DNA from: Candidatus Kerfeldbacteria bacterium
Lineage (GTDB): Bacteria > Patescibacteriota > Patescibacteriia > SBBC01
Direction of reading: 5' to 3'
NCBI GenBank assembly: GCA_903854795.1
Contig: CAINXF010000143.1
Span: forward strand, 1 to 12,458
Length of the DNA stretch: 12,458 nt
The notes under the pieces were generated by a model. The model was not told where the DNA came from and did not search any database. It saw nothing but the letters and a program-made list of their open reading frames with translations. Every line of letters starts with the position of its first letter. Position 1 is the stretch's first letter. Made by a program: the position numbers and the translations under genes. Shown here piece by piece: positions 4,331-10,227 of this stretch.

Positions 4331-4780
4331 ATGCCCCACCTCGCAGAAAACCGTCAGGCATACCATGAGTACACCATCCTCGAGAAGATCGAGGCAGGCA
4401 TCGTGCTGTCCGGCGGCGAAACGAAATCCGCGAAGTCGGGACAGATCAACCTGCGCGGTAGCTACGTCACGGTCCGCGACGGTGCCGCGTGGATCATTAA
4501 TATGCACCTCGCGCCGTACCAACCGAAGAACCAGCCGGTCGGCTACAATCCGACCCGCTCGCGCAAACTCCTCCTCAAGGCGCAGGAGATCGACTCGCTG
4601 ATCGGCAAGTCGAAGGCGCAGGGCCAGACCGTCATTCCCCTCGCCGTCTACACGAAGCGCGGCCTCGTGAAGGTCGAGCTCGCGCTCGTCCGCGGCAAGA
4701 AGGCGCAGGATAAACGCGCGTCGATCAAGAAACGCGAGACGGACCGACAGATCGGTCAAGCGCTTCGACGTAAGGCCTGA
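4331..4780 (+). CDS. smpB: SsrA-binding protein SmpB (trans-translation)
   Basis: This 149-residue protein is the tmRNA partner that brings SsrA RNA to stalled ribosomes. LAENRQAYHEYTILEKIEAG (4-23) is the family N-terminus, GGETKSAKSGQINLRGSYV matches the 'G-x-E-x-K-S-x-R-x-G-x-x-N-L-x-x-(S/A)-Y' signature, and LHLAPY-type 'H-x-x-P-Y' is seen as MHLAPYQP. The C-terminal tail is Lys/Arg-rich, as needed in the ribosomal decoding channel. Length is normal. ATG 4331 is chosen because the family begins there; an in-frame ATG at 4250 would add 27 unconserved residues. There is no SD sequence. A possible CAATAT -10 box ends six bases before the ATG, which would make the mRNA leaderless. No ssrA (tmRNA) gene is visible in the window. 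Confidence 0.95.
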   Translation: MPHLAENRQAYHEYTILEKIEAGIVLSGGETKSAKSGQINLRGSYVTVRDGAAWIINMHLAPYQPKNQPVGYNPTRSRKLLLKAQEIDSLIGKSKAQGQTVIPLAVYTKRGLVKVELALVRGKKAQDKRASIKKRETDRQIGQALRRKA

Positions 4781-4823
4781 ACGCGAAACACCGACCAGTT
4801 CGTGCTGACCCTGGTCGGCGTTC
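4779..4823 (+). terminator. Stem-loop directly after smpB
   Basis: GAACG pairs with CGTTC, and CCGACCAG (4791-4798) with CTGGTCGG (4811-4818). The 8-bp inner stem is strong and the structure starts inside the smpB stop codon. There is no U-tract, so it may be a 3'-end stabilising hairpin or a weak terminator. Confidence 0.5.
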
Positions 4824-4870
4824 GTACAGGACATCCCTCCGCTGATATCCGCTTCGCTACGCTGCGAGCA

Positions 4871-5029
4871 TTAGCTGACGCTACACGCGCCTGCTTCGAC
4901 CTTCGCCTTGCACGTGGCACAGCCCGCTAGGTGCGCCTCCATGTCGGCGTACTGCTGCCTGTCGAGTTCCTTACCGCATACGGCGTCAACCACCATCAGC
5001 TCCCAGTACTGAACACAGGTCATGTCCAT
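4871..5029 (-). CDS. 52-aa zinc-finger (zf-HC2 / anti-sigma type) mini protein
   Basis: The product has Cys5, His33, Cys37 and Cys40 with HLAGCATC, the H-x3-C-x2-C pattern and spacing of the zf-HC2 domain that forms the N-terminal zinc-binding part of ZAS anti-sigma factors. Extra cysteines lie at 18 and 49. It has no transmembrane segment or second domain, so it is a stand-alone finger; a role as anti-sigma or metal-dependent adaptor is inference. ATG 5029 follows GAGGAGGAG with short spacing. A second ATG at 5023 and a longer in-frame start at 5128 (85 residues, weak GAGG upstream) are possible. It is convergent with smpB. Confidence 0.6.
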   Translation of the reverse strand: MDMTCVQYWELMVVDAVCGKELDRQQYADMEAHLAGCATCKAKVEAGACSVS

Positions 5030-5129
5030 GGTCTCCTCCTCACGAAACAGGACGTCGCCTCTGACTCCGGCATACTCCCTATCCACCCGACCGTCAACAG
5101 CCTTGACACTCGGACGTATTTCATTCATA

Positions 5130-5592
5130 CTCTCCCTCGCCTACTTCTCTAAACGTCTTGTCGCGACGAAGGGCACGCATCGAACTTGTTTCGTGCGTAG
5201 CCCGAGGAGCGACTCAATAGAGGGAAGGAGTGGTCTCGGACGAGGAAACCGTAGGTTGCCTCGCCGAAATATGGGGATGTCCAGAAGTCGATACAGCCTG
5301 TACTTTCTATCATTGCACGGCGTAGCGCCAAGAACTACGATAAAATCCTGGAAACGATAAGTGCAAAGACACTTGCCAGCAGACTTCGGAGCGCGTTCAG
5401 CGTCCCGCAGTTTGCCCCGTCATTCGCGTAATAGCTGAATGACCATCCGTCCGGTGATGCCGACGATCCGGATCCGGGTGCTATATCTATCGGCTGGACT
5501 GCGCGATGCTCCGACGCGCGGTCGAAAACTTCGGAGATAGTGGCGGATGTATCTAGCCCACTTCCAAGCATCCGTTACGAACAACATTGAGG
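5130..5592. other. Gene-poor region before infC
   Basis: No convincing gene is visible. On the minus strand one frame is open from ATG 5571 to 5149 except for a single TAG at 5335-5337. Its translation contains SLLASVFALIVSRIL, a short hydrophobic stretch, but no family I recognise. It could be chance or a decayed gene. A hairpin with arms CGAGG/CCTCG lies near 5240-5262. I see no RNA gene. Confidence 0.4.
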
Positions 5593-5621
5593 TGGACGAA
5601 CCGTGTGGACTGTGGTAGATT
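5593..5621 (+). promoter_or_regulatory. Promoter of the infC-rpmI-rplT operon
   Basis: TGGACG (5593-5598) and TAGATT (5616-5621) are 17 bases apart. Start would be near 5628, giving a leader of about 58 bases before the proposed infC start. The leader contains a small hairpin, GCGGG (5635-5639) with CCCGC (5647-5651). It looks too short for an L20-binding leader. Confidence 0.5.
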
Positions 5622-5685
5622 GTTGGTTGTAGACGCGGGCGCACGACCCGCCATCTCCACCAACCTCACTAGTAATTCAGGTCCC

Positions 5686-6213
5686 ATCACTACCAAATTC
5701 CTGCGCGTCAACGGGCTGATCCGGGTTCCCCAGGTCACGCTCATCGACGAGACCGGCAAGTCGGTCGGCACCATTCCCACCTCTGAAGCTCTGCGCATGG
5801 CGCAGGATCGCGGATTTGATCTCGTCGAGGTCGCCCCGCACGCACGCCCACCGGTGTGCAAGCTTCTCGACTACGGCGCGTACCAGTACCGCATCGAAAA
5901 GCAGGAACGGAAGAGCAAGGCGCACCAGAAAAGGGTCGAGATCAAGGGCATCCGCCTCACCTTCAAGATCGGCGAACACGACCGGACGGTACGCCAGGAG
6001 ACCGCGAAGCGGTTCCTCGGCGAAGGCCATAAGGTCAAGATCGAGATGATCCTCCGCGGCCGCGAGTTCGCCCACCAAGACCTCGCACGGGAAAAGGTCC
6101 GAGAGTTCATCAAGGAGCTCGGCGAAGGCGTCACGGTCGAACAGCCCTTGAGCAAACAGGGCAACAAACTTCTCTGCATCATCACCAACGTATCCACCAA
6201 ACCAGTACTATGA
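5686..6213 (+). CDS. infC: Translation initiation factor IF-3
   Basis: From the proposed start the product is 175 residues, the usual IF-3 size. RVNGLIRVPQVTLIDETG (7-24) and the segment FDLVEVAPHARPPVCKLLDYG (given as FDLVEVAPHA and RPPVCKLLDYG, about 44-64) form the N-terminal domain, a charged linker follows (70-85), and the C-terminal domain ends with VEQPLSKQGNKLLCIITN. IF-3 binds the 30S subunit and rejects non-AUG starts. No ATG or GTG lies upstream in frame near the conserved region. TTG codons at 5587, 5620 and 5623 lie upstream of or inside the promoter and its start site. ATC at 5686, followed by ACT ACC AAA TTC, is the best start; AUU/AUC starts are known for infC and allow autoregulation. 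The SD sequence is weak (CAGG). It overlaps rpmI by four bases (ATGA). Confidence 0.93.
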   Translation: MTTKFLRVNGLIRVPQVTLIDETGKSVGTIPTSEALRMAQDRGFDLVEVAPHARPPVCKLLDYGAYQYRIEKQERKSKAHQKRVEIKGIRLTFKIGEHDRTVRQETAKRFLGEGHKVKIEMILRGREFAHQDLAREKVREFIKELGEGVTVEQPLSKQGNKLLCIITNVSTKPVL

Positions 6214-6434
6214 AACTCAAGACCCACAAAGCGACCGCGAAACGATTCCGCGTCACGAAACGCGGCAAGATCCTGAAGCGCGCCGCCGGTCAGAGCCACT
6301 TCAACTCGCGCGATTCCGGCAAGAACACGTTGCGTAAGCGTCGCGACCGGAACATCGCGAAAGTCGATACCCGCGCGCTGCGCCATCTTCTCCCCTATCA
6401 ACACATCGACCCTTCACAGGGTAAGGATTTCTAA
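6210..6434 (+). CDS. rpmI: 50S ribosomal protein L35
   Basis: This is a 74-residue, strongly basic protein. MKLKTHKATAKRFRVTKRGK and the following KRAAGQSHFNSRDSGKNTLRK are typical of L35, with the K-x-H-K-x-(A/S)-x-K-R-F-x-x-T signature. It is slightly longer than the usual 65 residues, owing to a C-terminal extension ending SQGKDF. The start ATG overlaps the infC stop (ATGA), so translation is coupled. It assembles into the large ribosomal subunit. Confidence 0.96.
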   Translation: MKLKTHKATAKRFRVTKRGKILKRAAGQSHFNSRDSGKNTLRKRRDRNIAKVDTRALRHLLPYQHIDPSQGKDF

Positions 6435-6475
6435 CGCCCCACCTCCCAACCTCATAACCTAATCTCCTTCCTCAC
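6435..6475 (+). other. Almost G-free spacer between rpmI and rplT
   Basis: The 41-base spacer contains only one G, right after the rpmI stop, and is made of C, T and A. It has no SD sequence for rplT and cannot fold well. It contains ACCTCC, the same sense as the anti-SD of 16S rRNA. An unstructured pyrimidine-rich site may serve as a landing site for the 30S subunit. Confidence 0.5.
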
Positions 6476-6823
6476 ATGCGCATCAAACGCGGCGTCATCC
6501 ACAAAAAACACGTCAAGAACGTCCTCAAGCACACGAAGGGCTACCGTTGGCGTCGAAAGACATCCATCAAGCTCGCGAAGGTCGCCGTCACACATGCCGG
6601 TTGGCATGCGTACCAGCACCGACGCCTGAAGAAACGTGATATGCGCCGCCTCTGGCAGGTCCGCATCAACGCCGGTTCGCGCCAGAACGGCGTGTCCTAC
6701 TCGAAGTTCATCCCGCTCCTCAAGGCGAAGAAGATCGATCTGAACCGCAAGGTCATGAGCGAGCCCGCTGCCGACCACCCGAAGGTGTTCGCGGAGCTCG
6801 TGAAGTTCGCCCAGGCGAAGTAG
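6476..6823 (+). CDS. rplT: 50S ribosomal protein L20
   Basis: This 115-residue basic protein has the L20 pattern throughout: MRIKRGVIHKKHVKNVLK, GYRWRRKTSIKLAKVAVTHA, and then a central R-R-L-K-K-R-D-M-R-R-L-W followed by RINAGSRQNGVSYSKFI. L20 is an early 23S rRNA-binding assembly protein and, in several bacteria, a repressor of this same operon. Length is normal. It is the last gene of infC-rpmI-rplT, 41 bases after rpmI, without an SD sequence, and is followed by a strong terminator. Confidence 0.97.
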   Translation: MRIKRGVIHKKHVKNVLKHTKGYRWRRKTSIKLAKVAVTHAGWHAYQHRRLKKRDMRRLWQVRINAGSRQNGVSYSKFIPLLKAKKIDLNRKVMSEPAADHPKVFAELVKFAQAK

Positions 6824-6836
6824 CTTCAATAAAGTT

Positions 6837-6876
6837 AAAGAGCCGATCACATCATGTGGTCGGCTCTTTCGTTTGA
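6837..6876 (+). terminator. Terminator of the infC operon
   Basis: A 14-bp stem (6837-6850 with 6856-6869) has a single G-U pair and a 5-base loop, ATCAT. Its 3' arm ends in TTT and the tail continues CGTTT. The A-rich 5' side could let it work for the opposite strand too, where the phosphoribosyltransferase gene ends at 6919. Confidence 0.88.
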
Positions 6877-6918
6877 CGAGCGAGTGTTGCGCGATCCCTT
6901 GCGCAACGGTGGGTATGG

Positions 6919-7515
6919 TCAAGAGGCGACCTGCGGGGAGACACGGAGGAGTGTCACGATCTGCTGTGCGTACGATGCGGGGACGTATCCCTGTTCGACG
7001 AACTCCCACAGCGCGCGCTCATGCGTAGCGCCATCGTCCTCCCACGGTCCGTAGTGGATCCACGGTGGCGTGCCCTCGTGCACGCGAGCGACGTGGTCGG
7101 GAACGAACCCGGGAACCTTGGACTTCGTGGGCTTCCAGTCCAGGACGCCGGTCTGGATGTGGCGTGCGCCGCATTCCTTGAGGTGTCCGACACAGCAGTC
7201 GGCTGAGAGCAGCTCATCGCCCACATCGTCGATGAGGCCGACCGCCATTCCCGCCACGAGGTGCGGTTCGATACGGCGGAGCAGCACCGGTGGCAGGACG
7301 GCGTCACGCGTGGTACCGGGGTACCGCTTGGTCTGCATCAGACCGATGATCGGCAGGCCGGTCATGACCGCGACGAGTGCCACGGGGACCAAGCCGCCGT
7401 TCAGGTTGCCGATGAGCCCATCCAGCTTGATCGGCGATCCTTTGATCGAGTCGGCGACGGCCTGACTCAGGTCGGCGATCGTCCGGTGATCATACACGAG
7501 GTCAGGGGTACCCAT
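6919..7515 (-). CDS. Phosphoribosyltransferase, Gpt/Hpt-like
   Basis: This is a 198-residue cytoplasmic protein. GLIGNLNGGLVPVALVAVM (33-51) is the N-terminal PRTase loop ('G-x-x-x-G-G-x-x-P-A'). VGLIDDVGDELLSA (92-105) is the PRPP-binding motif, with the two acidic residues at Asp96 and Asp97 but Glu-Leu-Leu-Ser in place of the usual Thr/Gly-rich phosphate loop. WIHYGPWEDD (152-161) resembles the W-x-x-(F/Y)-P-W-E segment of xanthine/hypoxanthine-type PRTases. It probably transfers a purine base to PRPP in salvage, but the base cannot be assigned. ATG 7515 has GGAGG six bases upstream. It lies downstream of the VanZ gene, separated by a terminator. A 19-codon ORF in its leader overlaps the start out of frame and is not counted as a gene. 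Confidence 0.75.
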   Translation of the reverse strand: MGTPDLVYDHRTIADLSQAVADSIKGSPIKLDGLIGNLNGGLVPVALVAVMTGLPIIGLMQTKRYPGTTRDAVLPPVLLRRIEPHLVAGMAVGLIDDVGDELLSADCCVGHLKECGARHIQTGVLDWKPTKSKVPGFVPDHVARVHEGTPPWIHYGPWEDDGATHERALWEFVEQGYVPASYAQQIVTLLRVSPQVAS

Positions 7516-7607
7516 GGGAAGCCTCCAATGGCTTAGGGGGATCGAGATGTCGAGCGAGCATGTGTGTGTTTGTGTTGTGTGGTAGTCCAGGCAATCCGCG
7601 CCTATAC

Positions 7608-7629
7608 AAAAAACGGCCGCAGTGCGGCC
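7608..7629 (-). terminator. Intrinsic terminator between the VanZ-like gene and the PRTase gene
   Basis: GGCCGC and GCGGCC form a perfect 6-bp stem around a 3-base loop, followed on the minus strand by G and six T. It ends the VanZ-like transcript. A 14-codon ORF (MELTRQLRKRNQTP) ends directly before the stem and has a possible extended -10 (TGTGATAAC) before it, so an additional short transcript is conceivable. Confidence 0.85.
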
Positions 7630-7725
7630 TCAAGGGGTTTGGTTTCTTTTGCGGAGTTGTCTGGTGAGCTCCATAGGGAATTGTTATCACACCTTCCCCG
7701 GGTCCGCAAGTGCTGTGCCTGTGGA

Positions 7726-8094
7726 TTAATGCCACCGATGATGGACCATCGCGCCGAACATCACCCCGAACGAGTCGAGCGTCACATCGATCACGGCACC
7801 ATGACGCCCTGGTACGAAGGTCTGATGGAACTCGTCGCTCGCGGCATACAACACGCCGAAGAGCACTGCATAGACGGCCGCGCGACCCCTCGGTACGCCG
7901 CTCATACGCAGCGCATGATACGCCAACCACCCTAAAATCGCGTATTCCCCGGCATGCGCGAACTTCCGCAACACCAAGTCCCACATAGGCTGCAGCCCTG
8001 AGCGGAGGTCCGGGATAGATGAAAATGTGAAAATGATAGCCATCCAGACGACGAGCGCGACCCACGCGGAGGCTTTCGAACGGAGGAATTCCAT
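7726..8094 (-). CDS. VanZ-like membrane protein
   Basis: This 122-residue integral membrane protein has four predicted helices, about 9-26, 47-63, 71-87 and 102-118. FTFSSIPD (22-29), FAHAGEYAILG (45-55) and SDEFHQTFVPGR followed by VIDVTLDSFG (86-110) are the conserved VanZ pattern (Pfam PF04892), whose members are named after the teicoplanin-resistance protein; most have no known biochemical role. ATG 8094 was chosen because the first helix follows and an extended -10 box (TGCTACACT) ends six bases before it, with no SD sequence, implying a leaderless message. A longer in-frame start at 8190 lies upstream of that promoter and runs into the tRNA-Asp gene on the other strand, so it is unlikely. 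The gene is divergent from tRNA-Asp. Confidence 0.82.
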   Translation of the reverse strand: MEFLRSKASAWVALVVWMAIIFTFSSIPDLRSGLQPMWDLVLRKFAHAGEYAILGWLAYHALRMSGVPRGRAAVYAVLFGVLYAASDEFHQTFVPGRHGAVIDVTLDSFGVMFGAMVHHRWH

Positions 8095-8100
8095 GGGAAC

Positions 8101-8109
8101 AGTGTAGCA
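8101..8109 (-). promoter_or_regulatory. Extended -10 promoter of the VanZ-like gene
   Basis: TGC followed by TACACT (8106-8101) is an extended -10 element. The -35 is weak (TCTTGG at 17 bases). Six bases (GTTCCC) separate it from the ATG, so transcription should begin at the start codon. Confidence 0.5.
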
Positions 8110-8133
8110 TATGCTGCGTGTCACCAAGAAAAC

Positions 8134-8162
8134 TCGACAAACGATGATGGTTCTGTTAGAAT
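8134..8162 (+). promoter_or_regulatory. Promoter of tRNA-Asp
   Basis: TCGACA (8134-8139) and TAGAAT (8157-8162) are exactly 17 bases apart, each matching five of six consensus bases. Start would be near 8169, about 14 bases before the mature tRNA. Confidence 0.65.
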
Positions 8163-8182
8163 CAGTCATGTTTTTCAAGCCG

Positions 8183-8260
8183 GGGCCCATGGTGTAGCCC
8201 GGTTAACACGTCTCCCTGTCACGGAGAAGATCAGGGGTTCGAATCCCCTTGGGCCCGCCA
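8183..8260 (+). tRNA. tRNA-Asp(GUC): tRNA-Asp (anticodon GUC)
   Basis: The cloverleaf is complete: acceptor GGGCCCA/TGGGCCC, D stem GTG/CAC, anticodon stem TCTCC/GGAGA with loop CTGTCAC (anticodon 8218-8220), and T arm AGGGG-TTCGAAT-CCCCT. Discriminator G73 fits aspartate. CCA is encoded (8258-8260). It has its own promoter and is followed on the same strand by the DHS-like gene 27 bases later. Confidence 0.95.
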
Positions 8261-8263
8261 GTT

Positions 8264-8269
8264 TATAAT
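8264..8269 (+). promoter_or_regulatory. Consensus -10 box just after tRNA-Asp
   Basis: A perfect TATAAT lies four bases after the tRNA CCA and 18 bases before the DHS-like ATG. No matching -35 is seen at 16-18 bases; TTCGAA in the T-loop is 20 bases away. It could give the operon a start site independent of the tRNA. Confidence 0.4.
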
Positions 8270-8287
8270 CAGCTAACAAACAAGGAA

Positions 8288-9319
8288 ATGCCCAACACGC
8301 CAACCAAGCAGGATCTTCTTAAGGAAACGATCGAGCACGTCGACATCACGAAGCTGAACGCGACGCCGCTCGTCGAAGCATACAAAAAGATGTCGTTCTC
8401 GTCGCGCGACCTCGGCCGCGCCGCTGACATCTTCAACATGATGTTGAAAGACAAGGATTCGTCCGTCTGGCTCACGCTCGCGGGCTCGACCAGCGCCGCC
8501 GGCTGCATGCAGGCGTACGTCGACATGGTGAAGCTCGGCATGATCGACTGCATCGTTTCGACCGGCGCCTCGATCGTCGACATGGACTTCTTCGAAGCGC
8601 TCGGGTACAAGCACTACAAGGGCTCGCCGTTCATCGACGACGGTCTCCTCCGATCGCTCTACATCGACCGCATCTACGACACCTTCATCAACGAAGAAGA
8701 GTTACAGGAGTGCGATAAGGCCATCAAGGCGGTCGCCGATCAACTCGAACCGCGGCCGTATTCGTCCCGCGAGTTCATCTGGGAAATGGGTAAATGGCTG
8801 ACGACGAACTCCAAAAAGAAGGAGTCTCTCATTCAGGTCGCGTACGAGCACAACGTGCCTATCTTCTGCCCGGCGTTCACCGATTCGTCAGCCGGCTTCG
8901 GGCTCGTCATGCACCAGGTCGAACATCCGGATAAGCACGTGACCATCGACTCGGTCGCCGACTTCCGCGAACTCACCGACATCAAGCTCAACAGCAAGGA
9001 ATCCGGCCTCCTCATGGTCGGCGGCGGCGTACCGAAGAACTTCGCGCAAGACACGGTCGTCTGCGCCGAAGTGCTCGGTAAGGACGTGCCGGTCCACAAG
9101 TACGCGATCCAACTGACCGTCGCCGACGTGCGCGACGGCGCGTGCTCATCCTCGACGCTGAAAGAAGCGAGCTCGTGGGGCAAGGTCTCGACCGTCTACG
9201 AACAGATGGTCTACGCCGAAGCGACCATGTCGCTCCCGCTCATCGCCGCCTACGCGTACGAGCAGGGCGCCTACAAGGGCCGCACCCCGCGCAACTTCGC
9301 GAAACTCTACACGAAGTAA
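8288..9319 (+). CDS. Deoxyhypusine synthase-like protein
   Basis: This 343-residue protein belongs to the deoxyhypusine synthase (DHS) family. LAGSTSAAGCMQ (64-75), CIVSTGASIVDMDF (88-101) and SSWGKV (295-300) are conserved NAD- and spermidine-site segments, and GGGVPKNF (245-252) carries Lys250, equivalent to the catalytic lysine that forms the aminobutyl-imine intermediate. In archaea and eukaryotes DHS modifies eIF5A, but bacteria lack eIF5A; bacterial homologues have been tied to polyamine synthesis by aminobutyl transfer, such as homospermidine formation. The overlap with an agmatinase-family gene (TAATG) supports a polyamine role. ATG 8288 was chosen over an upstream in-frame start at 8249, which falls inside tRNA-Asp. 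AAGGA lies very close to the ATG. Confidence 0.9.
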   Translation: MPNTPTKQDLLKETIEHVDITKLNATPLVEAYKKMSFSSRDLGRAADIFNMMLKDKDSSVWLTLAGSTSAAGCMQAYVDMVKLGMIDCIVSTGASIVDMDFFEALGYKHYKGSPFIDDGLLRSLYIDRIYDTFINEEELQECDKAIKAVADQLEPRPYSSREFIWEMGKWLTTNSKKKESLIQVAYEHNVPIFCPAFTDSSAGFGLVMHQVEHPDKHVTIDSVADFRELTDIKLNSKESGLLMVGGGVPKNFAQDTVVCAEVLGKDVPVHKYAIQLTVADVRDGACSSSTLKEASSWGKVSTVYEQMVYAEATMSLPLIAAYAYEQGAYKGRTPRNFAKLYTK

Positions 9320-10227
9320 TGGCAACACGATTCACTGACACTGGCTCGCGAGGATTCCTTAATCTCCCCGACCATAACGATTACCGCACCTCGAAGGTCG
9401 TCGTGGTGCCGTTCGGTCTGGAAAAATCCGTCACGTTCGCACGCGGCACGGCAAAAGGCCCTGATGCGATCATCGCGGCGAGTCACGAGGTCGAACTCTA
9501 CGACATGCTGTTCAAGTCCGAGCCGTACGCGCAGTATGGCGTGGCCACGCTGAAGAAGTTCCCGCTCGCGAAATCGCACAAAGCCGCGCTCGCCCAACTA
9601 CGCGATATGACAGCCGCGCTCCTCAAGGACAAAAAATTCCCCGTCATACTCGGCGGCGAGCATTCGATCTCCGGCGGCTCGGTACCGGGCGTGGCAAAGG
9701 CATTTCCCAAAGGGTTCAACGTCCTGCACTTCGACGCGCACTCCGACCTTCGTCCCGAATTCGAGGGCAATCCCTTGAGCCACGCGTCCGCGTTGCACCT
9801 GTCGCTCCCCTACCTCCACCGCATCGTCCAGCTCGGCATCCGCAATACCTCCACCGCCGAGGCGCCGGTCATCCGCAAGGCGACCGCACAAAAACGGCTG
9901 AAGCTGTTTACGGGTGAGGACATCATGCACGGCAAGAAACCAACATTCCTGAAAGAGACGCTTGCGTTCTTGAAGGACAAGCCGGTCTACCTCACCTTCG
10001 ACGTTGATGCGTTCGACACGAGCCTCATCGGCTCGAGCACCGGCACGCCGGAACCGGGCGGCCTCGGTTGGTACGAGACGCTCGACATCCTTTGCGCCGC
10101 GACGAAACACCTCAATATCATCGGCGCCGAGTTCGTCGAGCTGTTGCCGAAACAAGGCCAGCACGCACCGGACTTCATGGTCGCGAAGCTGATCTACTGG
10201 TTCCTGAACCTGCGCTTCGCGCACTAG
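9319..10227 (+). CDS. speB: Agmatinase / ureohydrolase family protein
   Basis: This 302-residue protein has all ureohydrolase metal motifs: GGEHS with His115, FDAHSD with Asp139, His141 and Asp143, and TFDVDAFD with Asp228 and Asp230, followed by TGTPEPGGL. These bind the two Mn ions that hydrolyse a guanidino group to urea. Agmatinase (agmatine to putrescine) is the best guess from the gene context; arginase, guanidinobutyrase or a ureohydrolase acting on an aminopropyl-agmatine derivative cannot be excluded. The ATG overlaps the stop of the DHS-like gene by one base, so the two are translationally coupled. The stop codon overlaps the malQ stop codon on the other strand within CTAG. Confidence 0.88.
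   Translation: MATRFTDTGSRGFLNLPDHNDYRTSKVVVVPFGLEKSVTFARGTAKGPDAIIAASHEVELYDMLFKSEPYAQYGVATLKKFPLAKSHKAALAQLRDMTAALLKDKKFPVILGGEHSISGGSVPGVAKAFPKGFNVLHFDAHSDLRPEFEGNPLSHASALHLSLPYLHRIVQLGIRNTSTAEAPVIRKATAQKRLKLFTGEDIMHGKKPTFLKETLAFLKDKPVYLTFDVDAFDTSLIGSSTGTPEPGGLGWYETLDILCAATKHLNIIGAEFVELLPKQGQHAPDFMVAKLIYWFLNLRFAH

Noticed and set aside
5635..5685. An L20-binding leader before infC
   Set aside because: The predicted leader is only about 58 bases with one 5-bp hairpin, too small for the known L20 leader structures.
7512..7562. A 19-codon ORF (MLARHLDPPKPLEASHGYP) in the PRTase leader
   Set aside because: It overlaps the PRTase start out of frame and has no SD sequence or terminator following it; a chance ORF is the simplest reading.
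7502..8140. A 212-codon minus-strand frame spanning the VanZ-like gene and the terminator
   Set aside because: It is in another frame than the VanZ helices and runs through an intrinsic terminator.
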